A DNA stretch of 64,000 bases from Antedon mediterranea (Eukaryota; Echinodermata; Crinoidea; Comatulida; Antedonidae). The notes below the pieces were generated by a model. The model was not told the DNA's origin. It did no database searches and saw only the letters and a list, made by a program, of their open reading frames with translations. The stretch covers positions 14,895,312-14,959,311 of the forward strand of contig NC_092675.1 in NCBI RefSeq assembly GCF_964355755.1, in the 5' to 3' direction. The position numbers and the translations under genes were made by a program. Positions 26,801 through 40,100 of the stretch are shown piece by piece; position 1 is the stretch's first letter, and each line of letters opens with the position of its first letter.

Positions 26801-28065
26801 GCTACCAAAGGTTTTAGCAAACTAGCCAAGGTAACAGGGTGTCTAGAAAACTCAGATCTAGAAAACTCAGATATCTGACTTTTCTAGATCTAGAAAACTC
26901 AGATATCTGAGTTTTCTAGTTCCAAAATGAAACTAGAAAACCCAGATCATCAAATGAATTGTTCCATTATTAATAAAGGGTAGCTTGTTTGAAATACTAC
27001 AGTATTATACGTTTTCTTATTAATAATAATAATTATTGTAACGTATAGTAGCAGCCTACGACTTAAATCATAAAGAAATACAGTATACACCTTTTAAAAT
27101 GTAGGCTTAGCATTTAGGCCTAGCCTAGCTAAGCAAACTCAATTCAAGGTACGACGTGTGGGCGCTGTCGCGATGTATTGCGAAGAGTAGGCCTGGCCGT
27201 ACTAGGCTAGAAGTGGTCAACTCGTACCCAAAATAACTCGTACCTATTCTCAACTTGGCTAATTCATACCTCAACCAACCATACCTAATTTTTAAGCCTA
27301 CATTTTAACGGTAACATGCACTGTATTTTCTTTATGATTTAAGCTGTATGCCGCTTCTACATGTTACAATATTAGTACATAGTAATCAGTTTTAATAATA
27401 CTCTAGTTTTTCAAATGACAGACCTACCTTCTGATTAATAATGGAATGATCCAAATGACCTACCAACCGATCATTTGATGAGTTTTCTAGTTCCATTCTG
27501 GAACTAGAAAAGTCAGATATTGATATCTGAGTTTTTAGATCTAGAAAAGTCAGATATCTGAGTTTTCTAGATCTAGAAAACTAGAAAACTCAGATATATC
27601 TGAGTTTTCTAGACACCCAAGGTAACAATATAAATGTGCTTGTTTGTTCATCATTTATACTAATTTTAATTTATTGATCTTTTCCCTTTATTCAAATCTT
27701 CTTTTATGTTGATAGTATCTGTTAGATGCAGCTCGTCGTATTCGACCTGACCTTTATGTCATTGCTGAACTATTTACAGACTCTGAACAGATGGACAATA
27801 CCTATGTTAATAGACTTGGTATTAATTCACTTATTAGAGGTTAGTCAAATATTGAAAAATTAAAGATTCTGTATTTTATGTTTATTTTGATAAAGCAATG
27901 TATCAACCAAAACAATTGATGTACTGTATAGATTGATAAAATAATTAAAACTGTACACTGTCACTGTGTGTTTTTGCTGTACACTAGACCTTCCGAAACA
28001 TATGACCATTGTGCAAGTTTATTAAGGCTAGATATGAATGTTGGGCTATCCTGATTGTTCATTAC

Positions 28066-28100
<35 letters not shown>

Positions 28101-31100
28101 TATCATTATCATTACTTTAGAGGCATTGAATGCCCATGAATCTCATGAGGAAGGCCGTCTAGTGTACCGTTATGGAGGTGACCCTGTTGGCTCATTCTTA
28201 CAACCTCCTATTAGACCTTTGACCCCATCAGTCACTCATGCATTAATGATGGATGTTACCCATGACAACCCATCACCCATAGAGGTAAGACAAATATAAC
28301 ATTTTACCATTCAGACAGAAACTTTTATTACGGTAATTTAAAGCTTAACACTTTTACTGCCAGCCACTCACTTAAGGAAGTACACTTCATCGCCAGATAT
28401 TTTTTCAAATAAGCTTTCCAATAATACTAAATCATTTATTAAAATAATATTCTAAAACCACATGTATATACAAAGAACACTTTTAGCATTTTGCACTCAA
28501 GGCTATAATAGGGTTTTACACTCATACTTGGCTTAGGCTACCGACCATAGACCCGAGTTTTTCTTTTCAATAAACATACATAAATGTCACATAATTATTA
28601 CATTTTATAAATCAAATTTTGATATAAATATACTAAGATCATCTGTGGATAATAAATAATAATAAAAAGCATTTAAAACATTTTTGTGTACATACTGTTT
28701 GTTTCCTGAAGTTTAGTACTATGTTATGAATGATTTATTGATTTATATAGAAAAGGTCTGTGTATGATCTGTTACCAAATGCAGGTTTGGTTGCCATGGC
28801 AAACTGTGCTAGTGGTTCAAGCAGAGGCTATGATGAACTTGTACCTCATCATGTAAGTTTAAATTTTTTTATGGACATTTCACAGTCTAATGCTTTAATT
28901 AAAATTGGATTTTTCTTTTTTGGTATTCCTTCTAAAACTTCTTGTTTAATGTATTTAATAATTCACTACTTCTAAAAATAAGAAATGGTATACAAATATT
29001 ATTTGGTTTGTTGTGACATGGTTCAAAATGGTGAACGCAGCAGCTGCGCGCCTCCTCCCAACCCCCTTCCCCTAAATTCTGAGTGGAAAAATATTATTAG
29101 GGCTACTGAATATTGTAGAATATATTTTATAAACTCTATTTTTTATTATAGTATTAAACATCTAATTCACAAACTCATTTTCATTGTGGTTTAAGCGTAT
29201 CTGAACTGTATCCAATTACATGGGCCAAAGCGTGTACAGTAGTTACTAGTAATACGCACTGGTGGTGTCCCTTTGTACGAATTTATTAACATTATAACTC
29301 TATATTTAGAAGTTGGCCCAGCTCACGTTCGTCGATAGTGGGTCATGCTACCTCCACGGACCAATACGTAGTTAAAAGGTTCACAAACACATTTTTAAAC
29401 AAATTTACAAATACTGCTTGACCTGTGCATGAAGTACGTTTTACTGCGTTCATGTAAGTTTTCTATGCTACAATTTATCCTTTTAGTTAGGGCTTGTTAG
29501 CAAATTTTTCTTAATTGCTCTTCAAAATTGCTTACCAATAGCTTTCTTCGTCAAAGTGTTCAGAAACATTGTCTACTAACATATATATACTTATATAAAT
29601 TTGTTCAAATTCAACTCCTAGAGCAAATTGTTGTCCTATATAACAAGAAATTCTCATATATCTCGGTAACTAATATAGGTAAGAGACTTATATTTGGTTT
29701 CAAAATGTTCAATAATATAGACATTTATATTAACTGTAATGGGACATTTTTTCCTAAAATGACCGGAAATATCGTTTTATGACCAATTGATCCTTGACCT
29801 GACCTTATCAGTATCTTGGTAACTACTGGTCATAGATGCCTCAAACTGGTCTCAATTGGTTCAAAATATTCATTTTTATATTTACCCTTATTTTTCACAG
29901 CGGATAACCTAACTCGCATATTGACAAGTTCAAATCTAGTTGGTTACCTGCACTTGGCGGATAACCCCTTGTTATTGTCAGGATTTTTTTTTTTTCTATC
30001 TTATTAGTTATCCGCATTCAGCAGATAACTCCTTGTAATCGTCCTGTTTGTCTTTTATATTGTTCTTCTGTCTTTCTCCTTCATCTAGGTCAATCAACTA
30101 TCTTTCGCATGAGTTGAAAATATTTTAATTTTTATGACGTCATCATGTCTAAAAATGTAAATAACGTGGGTCACTTATTTTCATCTTTACGGTAAATTTC
30201 AATCTGTTATAGCTCATCAGAATAAAAAGTAATAATCGTGGTTAGAATGTTTTCCGGAAGCTATTGGATTGTACAAATTCATGTGAACATGTTTCCATCA
30301 TATGGCAAGTTGAATAAAAAAAGTTGTATTTTCATCTTTTTCGTCATAGTTCATCACATTTAAAAGAGCGCGCATCTATATTTTATGTATTCAAATTTCT
30401 TCTACACGTTAATATGTTGTTGCTGAGATAATTTTCTTCCAAAATTGCTATCTTAGTGTTTCATCTTGATATCCGTCGCCATGTTAAAAATTGGAATAAA
30501 TGGTGGGTCCCGTAATTTCGAGTCTAGGACAACTACCCCCTGGACAACTACCACCCTGACAATAACCCCTGGACAATCACCCTCCTAGGACAACTACCCT
30601 CTTAGGACAATAACCCCCTTAGGACAATAACCCCCTAAGACAATTACCCCCTAGGACAATACCCTCTAAGACAACTACCCCCTAGGACAACTACCCCTAG
30701 GACAATTTACCCCTAGGAAAACTACCCTCTAGCTACCCACTAGGAACAACTACAGCTTACAATTGGTAACCAAATTAACAAGCTGCTTCTTTTGGTGCTA
30801 ATTGTATTGTAAAATTAAATTGTGTGTAAAGAGGGGACTACGAGGGCGTTGTACCACACTATATATTTAACAATATTTGAGGTAAAATTATTAAAATATC
30901 GACGTATGTACCTAACATTTGTAGTATATTTTGTAATTACTGTAGCGATATTTATTTTGTTTAAACTTCTAGGACAAACTATGAAAAACGATTTCCTCAA
31001 TTGGTGCAGTTAGCTATGTTTTCAAAATAGGAAGACTAAGAAATGTATGAACTGTCAAACGGGGGAGAGAGAGATTGATTTTCAAATCGTCTAATGTAAT

Positions 31101-34100
31101 CAATTGATTAATAGTGTAGGTTTTTTTTAAATCTAAAGTCAAATTAGGAGGTTCTGTTCTGTAGAAAACGAATTGGAATACAATGTCATAAACATATGGA
31201 TATAATTATTGTTTAGGTTCTAAAAATGTTTATTGTCCTATTTTTTCAGGAGTGGAGAAAAAATGTAAAAACAAATCAATTTAAGTTCTTCTATGAAGTA
31301 GTTACAGCCAAACCAATATTCCATTATTACTGGACTTAGTAAACGTATAATGTCATTAAACAGCATAACATAAGCTCTTAAAGTAAAACATTTGTTTTGA
31401 AAAAGAAAAGAGAGAACAAAATCGGGCCAATTTTATCGATAATAAGGGGCTGCGCCAGTCCCACTATCTTACAACTTTCCTCTAGTCCAACTGCTATGCC
31501 CCTAGGACAAGTACCCCTCTAGAACAGCAACACTCTCTGAACAACCACATCTTCACCTTAGATTATAATTACAATCTTGTAAAACTTACTGAACTTCAAA
31601 AGATAGGGAGAGCGATTGATCTAAATGAAAAACTGTTTGATTGACTGGTGCAGCTGCTACTGTAGGTAAACTGTATGTTCCTAGATTTATATACGGCATA
31701 AAATAAGCCACCCCTTTATTTTTCAAGAATACCTTTTAATAATTTGATTAATGTAAAAAAACTGCTGACGATATGCATATTAAAAAATTCAAAAGCTTTC
31801 ATATAAGATCAATCACTCTCCCTATGTTTTGAAGTTCAGTAAGTTTTACAAGATCGTAATTATAACCGAAGGTGTAGGTGTCATTATATAGGTGTGGTTG
31901 TTCAGAGGGTGTTCACCTGTTCTACACTGTAATACTGTATGTATAGAGATTATTCTGTGTATAGTATATGACACAAAATAAACAGAATTCAGCACTAACA
32001 ACATATTATATTCTTCAGTTCAGGTCATAATGCTATAATTTTTTCTGTGTCCAATATTCCAACGTATGACGTGCATGTGGCGTTTGTCGTGCGGACGCGG
32101 AAGTCTAGTTCTTCTGTCTTTCTCCCTCGTTTTTTGTGCATCACGTATCTCTAGATTGGGTAAACATAACTTATTATAACTTTGCCAACATATGAACATT
32201 CACATGAAGTTGTGCATCTCCTATTTTTAAAGATGTCATAGTTGCGCAATGTGACTTACGCGCGATTTTATGATTTTTTATGATTGATCATTTATTAAAA
32301 ACCAAGCGTAACTTTGTGAAAATTTAAGTCATATCAAGGGCAAACTGTCTGTCTGTAAAATTTTTTAATGCGCAAAATTAATTTCTAATCAACTTTCTAC
32401 GCTAATCATGACATTTAGTGCATGTCAAAAATTTCCTCGCGCGTGAACAATTTTACGCGTACAGTGCATAAAATCATGTGTTTTTCTCTTGAATTATGAT
32501 TTTCCAGCCTTTCCTAGTCATCATCATCATGTGTTTTATAATTATTTAATCTTTACATATTAAAACAACTCAACTTGGTCATAAACATGTGAATCGAAAG
32601 GTACTGTATGTTGTAAAACGTAAAAATAGTAAGGTAAGTGTGATGATAATAATACGATAAGAAATCAACTCGTATTACTGAAGATGAGGTGTTAAATATA
32701 ATGATATAATAATGTGATTAACTATAACGATCAAAGTAGCCGTGGCGGCGTAGCAAAAGGTATGGTAAATAAAGTAAGCTGTCTTAAAAGGGATGCACGG
32801 CTGGTTTGATCATTAGTACATGTATTTAAAACAAAAATAATTCGATTCAAAGCAAAAACAACATTAACCCATAATAAATTCCCAAAAGATCAGGACGTCA
32901 ATCGGGATCCCGATATTTGCGACCGAAATTCCCGACCAAAAATTGTGGTCGAAAATATCGGGATCACATCACAAAACCATTTCTGTAAGAGCTATATTAA
33001 CATATACATTGTGAACAATTTGACACCAAAATTCGCTCACTACGTCCAGTATTTCCAGAGATATAAGCATGTTTTATGAAAATAGCGGCCATTTTGTTTA
33101 TGCAAATTGCTCAATGCTGACAGCCGTCCAGTAAAATCCCTTGGCTGCCGGACTAGAGTGCATATTGTACTCATCAATTAGGAAACCAATAGCGTAATAC
33201 CCTCAACATATTAAAATGAACTCAACCTAGTTATCTCATTAAAACAACAATTGAACTTGATCGTAAACATATCATATATTGAACAAAAACAACTCAACAT
33301 TTTTAATCAATAGTATTGGGTAAAAAGTAAACCAATACCAACATATGAAAATGTTATATTATAGTAGTGATTATAACAAAACGCAACAATGTTTGAAATG
33401 AATAAATATGTAATGGTTAATTAAATTAAAATGATTGAACAATAAATGAAGTCATTATCTCTTACCTTAAAACTGAAGGCACATGTATCCGCTATTTTTT
33501 TTATTAAAAGGTGAACACCATCCTACTATAAAAACGAGTTACTATAAAGTTCTAATCCCATCGACAATTATCCCATAAGTGAAAAGTGTTACTGTAATAG
33601 TAAAAGTAACTTTTACGTAAAAAAAAAAACCAGTTTTCACGATTCTTACTAAAAACAACCACTAACAAATCCGTTTTCGAAAATATTTGCAAACTAGTAA
33701 AACTTAAAACTGAAAAAAAAAACGACAATCGGGATGAATCAATGGGATCCAGAGTCCATCCCGATAAAATCCCACTGGTATTTTATTATCCCAAAGGTAA
33801 TACAAATCCTGGTATTAAATGGAACTGGATTTTAGCGGAATGATATTTCATCCCGATCGTCCCGATACGATCCAGTTATTTTGGGAAAAAATCCTGTCCA
33901 TCCCGATATTGGGTAAGAAATCCCGATTTCATCCTATCAGGATAAGCTAATCCCGGTGGGATGAGCCTATCCCATCAGGATTCCACCGCATCCCGATCGG
34001 GATCCTGATGTCATTTTCTAATGGGTATATATTTAGATCATGGACAAAAAGTATATTCATTAGTGACCAGTGAAATTTACATCAATTCTGTATGCCTAAA

Positions 34101-37100
34101 ATGCTCAAAAACGCAAGAGACCTTCAACCTCTGGACTCCAACCAAAGTACTCCATATTTACGTTTTGTAACGTCCTGCACACGCCCATTTCCTCCTTCTC
34201 ATTGACCCATCTCATCTTCCTACATATTTTAAATGTATTTGATTATGGAAATGATGATGCTTTTGTTTTAGATTCATGTAGTAAATGATGATCGTTTGTA
34301 TACAAGTTGGAATGATGAGGGTTGTAGTGAATCACAAGTAAACCATTCAAGTGGAATCATAGCTGCAAGGATTGCTTTGAATAACCTCCACCAAACCCTA
34401 GCATATGCTGGATTCTCGCAGGTACACACAATACAGCATCTGAAGCTCAAATCCTCAAGTCAAATTACTTCCCCTGCTACAATCATTTAGTTTATAGCTT
34501 GAAATACTACTGTATATCAGGGGTTCTCAACAGTTTTCTACTGTGCGCTAGATTGTAGTTTACAAGTCATATTATAAATAATGTTTACACTATGCATGGC
34601 TTTGATAAGGTTTATGGTCAGAGAAATGTTGTAGTTTAAGTATTAATGGACAAGCAACAGACTGAGAAAGTTAAATTCTGTGTGCACCGTGCAAGCTCGG
34701 AGTTTATGTAGCTGGTGCAAAATTGAAATTGGGTAGTTGAATGCGCCGGCTCCTAGTTTTTAAAAGTTTAAAAATGTTCGCAATCTCAAGATAGTAGAAT
34801 GATCCATAGATTATTTATTTACAATACAATTTGCATGTGTTTCTGTGTATAGGCCTACAAAAATAATGTTCATTTATAATATATTTCAGATATATGTTGA
34901 TCAAGTTGATCAGTGTATTGTAGCAGTAACACGCCATTGCCCTAGTAGTCATCAGTCAGTTATCATGGTGGCTAGAACATGTTTCTCAAATCCATCTAAT
35001 CCCGGCTACACTGGTTATGTCCCACCGCTGTGTATTCCAGGTAATTAAATATTTTTAAAGACACTTTCCCTACATTTTTTTGTCAATTAACACTTTGACT
35101 GCCAGAGGTTTTTGCAGTTAGAAACTGCCACCGCCAGCGTTTTTAGCTCAATTCGATGTTTTTATTAAAGCTGATTTAAACTATGTATGTGATCTGATTT
35201 ATATGTAATTCAGACTAAAATAAACGATTTTGGCTTTACAATGGTACCAAGAACGATTTTCAAATCGCAATATGTAAATCGTAATAGTAAAATAAAAGTA
35301 ACCCACTTTTTGAGTTTTTCGTAGTTTCGCGCAAGAAAGTCGAGATATTCGTAATTTTGTGCAAGACATCACAATATGAAAATATCACCTGGTGAGATCA
35401 ACAAACAACGAAAAATTTACTTACACAGCACCAATATGCCAAAATCCACATAGTAAAAACACCAGGCCTAGTTAACCAGGCCTAAAGTTGGTCCGGAACC
35501 GTTTTACGACTAGGCCTAGGCTAGTCTAGTACTACTAGCCTAACCTAGCAAGTAAATAATTAACCTATCTACCGGGTTTAGTAAAAAAATGCGAAACACA
35601 AAGATGTTCTTGTTTGGCAGTCAAGCGTTGTGTTTCCAAACACGAAGATCTTCGTGTTTGGCAGTCAAAGTGTTAATGAATACTTTAAGTGATCATTGTA
35701 ATAATTTGTTGTAAAAATTGTAAAAAATTTCTCAAAATTGAACAAAAAATATCTATGCAAACGCAACATGCATGTACGTTAAAAAATGTTGAGGGGAGAC
35801 CTTGTTATTCCGAGACCATAATGTGAACTTTTTTTAAATTCTTTCAATTTTAAAGGACCCAAAATATTTTAACTCACAGAAACTCAAATACTTTTTTAAA
35901 TTTTAAAACTATAAATATACTGTATACAGTGTAGCATAAGTGAAATTACAAGGCACATATATTTGTTCTGGACACGAAGAGATGAAAAAACAAATTGTAT
36001 TACTCAGCTGGCCATATGATCAAATCCAATGGACACATTTTTACATGAATTCATATCTACAATTAGACAGCTTTGCACAAAAAGTTATAAGCATGTCACC
36101 TTTAATTCTAAAAAGATTCATATATACAATGTAGGTGATTTTACAAGACCCACATTAGTTAAATTAAAGGACGAATGTAAAAATTGGTCGTATCCCATTG
36201 GAAAGAACATATTAAACTTTGAGAGAAAACTTACACTTTGACTAATCATCTAGATGGCATAATGATGAATCCCCCTGTCCCTACCAAGCCATGGTTGTGG
36301 TTTAAATCCTTCCCATTTCAATTCCGGTTATTTTTATACCCCATCATGTTTATGGATACGTTCACTAACAAAAATGTGTATAATGGATAAAAGTTATCTG
36401 GTATTGTTGTTTCAACCATAGTAAACGCCCAGAAGCTAACATTTTATGACCTTGAAGTTAAAAGGTTTGTAGTAGAAGTCAATTTTACAAGTCACTAGGC
36501 ACGTTCACATAAGATTTTATTGTTGTTTCGTATCGTAATAAAGAATATCATGTTAGCAAGAAAAGCATTCACATAGAGTTATGCAGTATGACGTCACAAC
36601 GATAGATGGTGCTGCGTGGTTGCTAGCCAACCAAAAATATGCGTTAAACGCTACATGTTGATAAACTATATAGATCTGTATTTCTATCAAATTATGTATC
36701 TTAGCCTGATATATTTTTCACTTAAACTGTAGTTGAAGAATAAATAGATTGTTAAAAACAAATATTTAGTGATCTTTTGAAATTTTAGTTTGTTTTTATT
36801 GAAAATTCTTAAGTTATTAATATAGAACATCATGATAAAGAAACAACAATAATTTCTGAATGTGAACCTAGCTACTATTAAAGATTATAAACCAGATTTC
36901 TTTCTTTCAAACACAGGAGTAGTTGATGAGATTATTGTGGAAGCTAAACTTGTTCAGAAGAATGAATGCACATTCAAAAAGAATGACAAGTTTATAAATG
37001 GCTTGTCAAATTATGGTGTGGAGATGCAGGAGCACATATCACTATTCAGTAGCAATATGGTAGAATTGACAGATGGTGGTGACATGAACTCAGCAGTGCA

Positions 37101-40100
37101 AGAAGTGGATTTTACTGATTTTCCACCGGGAAGCATAATTGCGTTCAGGTATGCAAATTTGTCAAAATTCTACATTCCCAAATACATTTCCATTTTAGTA
37201 ACCCTTTCAAAAAACAACCTATGTTTCATATATGTTCCGTATATTAGAGCTGCTCGTATATGTACATATAAGAAAGACAGGAAGTAAAACAGGAAGGTAA
37301 TACAGTATATGTCTGTATATGGGCCGTATACGAATCGCATATGACGGCAGTGTGTATTAATACATTGATCAGCCTAGTCTAAAAACAATTTCCTAATAAT
37401 ATAAATGAGCATATTTGAATGATATTGATCTTGTTTATCACGTTAATTCCGGCTAATGTGCTTTCTGAAAGCCTGTTAATTAATTAATTAATCATGATCT
37501 TACAAAGTTATCATGATATATTATACCCTTTTTACACAATCTACTGGGAGAGGAACACGAGTTGAACTCTGAGGCAATTTCCATTTACACTAGCCAAAAA
37601 AACTGCAAGATGAACTTGAGTTACACTACATCTGTCACTCCAGTGCTGTCAATCAAATCAGTACTGTGAGCGGACGTCATGCGTGGAACTTAAGTGACTA
37701 TGGTTTAAATGTTTAAAAACTGGAACATATCGACATATCAAAACATAATAATCCGAATTTACACACAATTTATTTAATTTTGAATGTAGTCCAGTGTTAA
37801 ATTTTCTTTGTGGCTATATGGATTATCATTTATTATTTTAAACATTAACAATTATTTTTCTTTTTAAAATGACTGCATTCCCGCCTTAGACTGTTCATAC
37901 ATTAATTAGGCCTTAAATTGTTGTGAATTGTAAAAATAGGGTACAGTAGGTACGGTAGGTATTTCAAAGAAAAAATGTATTTCTTAATTAGCATAACAAT
38001 GTATTAATGAATGCACCTTAACGAACAATTTCAATATTTTCAGCAGAAAAGAAAAATCACAAATGTTTTTGTGCCTTTAAAAGAAAATAACGAATAGCAC
38101 AATATATCGTACAATTAATTATTTTAAGCAAAAAAAGGTATTTTAAACAAAAAACCTATTTTGTTTGCATAATATATTGTATTTCTGTGACAAACATGTT
38201 ACATTTTCTCGTCAATGACCTCGTGTCTCCGGTGTAGATCCAAGTACACCGGAGAAGGTACACCGGAAAAATTCAGCTTTGTTTCACCCCGGGGTGATTG
38301 GATTTTCCCATTTACACCAGTCAATAAAAACCACAACACCGGCGTTTAACGGGTGTACTAAACAACTGCGGGGTTACACCGCTGTTACGAAATTCAGAGA
38401 CGAAATTCAACCAATCAGCGCTTGGTTATTTACTGCGTCATCGGCCTCCCACCGGAAGAAGTCACCATTGTTGATTTCTTTGACCGCCAGCTTCAACAAG
38501 TTGTTTTTGCTTTTTTTTTCACGAAGTAAAACATGTATTGTACGTAAACGGTGGGGGTAGGGCCTACTTACTAACTATTCTAGACCTATATATGCATATT
38601 AAATATTGTTGTCATGAACGGGACACTAAAAAATATGTATAGCCAGGTGAATAAATTTGTCCACGTTCAATCCGTCGTGCAAATTGAGAGGGTACGGGTG
38701 GAATGTTTGTTTGTGTAAATAAATCACTTACCAACTCCATTTTCAAACAAAATGAGATTTTTATAGTTAAAATCATGTGTTTTGAAACCTAAAGTTCTGC
38801 AAAATTAATAAATATCATCGATTTTGAACATTCTTTATTACTGCCGAAATTGTAACAACTTTGAAAAGGTAAGCGTGAGTGAGGTGAAATTACAGACGGG
38901 CCAAGTTTGTTTTCAAATTAATTCACGCTCGCTACTTAGGCCTACTTTTTGACACGAAATATTTGAGAACCATAGACAACGCCTATCTATTAGTTAATAT
39001 TATTTGTTATCTTAGGCCTGCTGGCTAGCTACTACATAGAGGTCCACACTACAAAAACAGATCAACAATCCCTTCCCACATGTGTGACCCGCTCTGACGA
39101 AACCCGCTGTTTGTCGGCATTTCAAATTTCGCGCTAGTAAGCAAACAACGTAAAAATTTGTCGTATCGGCCAAATCCGGATTTTTACATATTATGAAAGA
39201 AGAAGTATTAAAGAACAATTGTACCAAATATGAATCTCCAAATCCAAATAAAAAGTGTAAAAAATACCATTTTAAAACACCCACCTAACGATTTTAAGTC
39301 CCATGGGTAAGAAAACTTTGAATTATTGTTCATATTCTTTGAATCGTTATTCGAAAACGCCATGACAGTTTGCCATACACCAAATTAAAGCCAAGACATA
39401 GCTTAATCCAAATATGGCAGTTATAGGCAGGGCTAAACAAATTAACCAATAGTAAACCGATTTTTCCATGACATCATTTTAAAATCTGTCACTCAACTCG
39501 TAAACTGAAACCGTCGTTGCTAACCACGTGACAACAACATTCCGTTTTGATTGGTCAATACTAATTGTGTTCTCGATATACTGGAAAATCCAAAATGGAG
39601 GCTTACTCTTACTCGGCTTACTCATATTCAAATATGAATCTCCAAATCCAAATAAAAAGTGTAAAAAATACCATTTTAAAACACCCACCTAACGATTTTA
39701 AGTCCCATGGGTAAGAAAACTTTGAATTATTGTTCATATTCTTTGAATCGTTATTCGAAAACGCCATGACAGTTTGCCATACACCAAATTAAAGCCAAGA
39801 CATAGCTTAATCCAAATATGGCAGTTATAGGCAGGGCTAAACAAATTAACCAATAGTAAACCGATTTTTCCATGACATCATTTTAAAATCTGTCACTCAA
39901 CTCGTAAACTGAAACCGTCGTTGCTAACCACGTGACAACAACATTCCGTTTTGATTGGTCAATACTAATTGTGTTCTCGATATACTGGAAAATCCAAAAT
40001 GGAGGCTTACTCGGTGGGCATGGCCATGAGGCCGTTTTCGACATCAATATTTATGGTAACGATGCTTGGATTTCAATTTCTTCATTAGTTTATGTTTACA

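Larger units (their letters stand above)
28853..34271 (+). other. AGL intron 10
   Basis: 5.4 kb with a dispersed repeat (29675-29900), a degenerate minisatellite (30525-30755), an inverted repeat (31505-31925) and a GGGAT-rich element (32866-34030). Remaining parts, including 32000-32860, show only AT-rich sequence. Confidence 0.65.

Noticed and set aside
30525-30755. Possible CRISPR-like array from regularly spaced CTAGGACAACTACCCC
   Set aside because: Units are contiguous with no unique spacers, in a eukaryotic intron; it is a degenerate minisatellite.
36862-36916. Longer AGL exon 13 starting at 36862
   Set aside because: The frame before 36917 is intron; acceptor AACACAG at 36916 restores the phase from exon 12 and the AGL alignment starts there.
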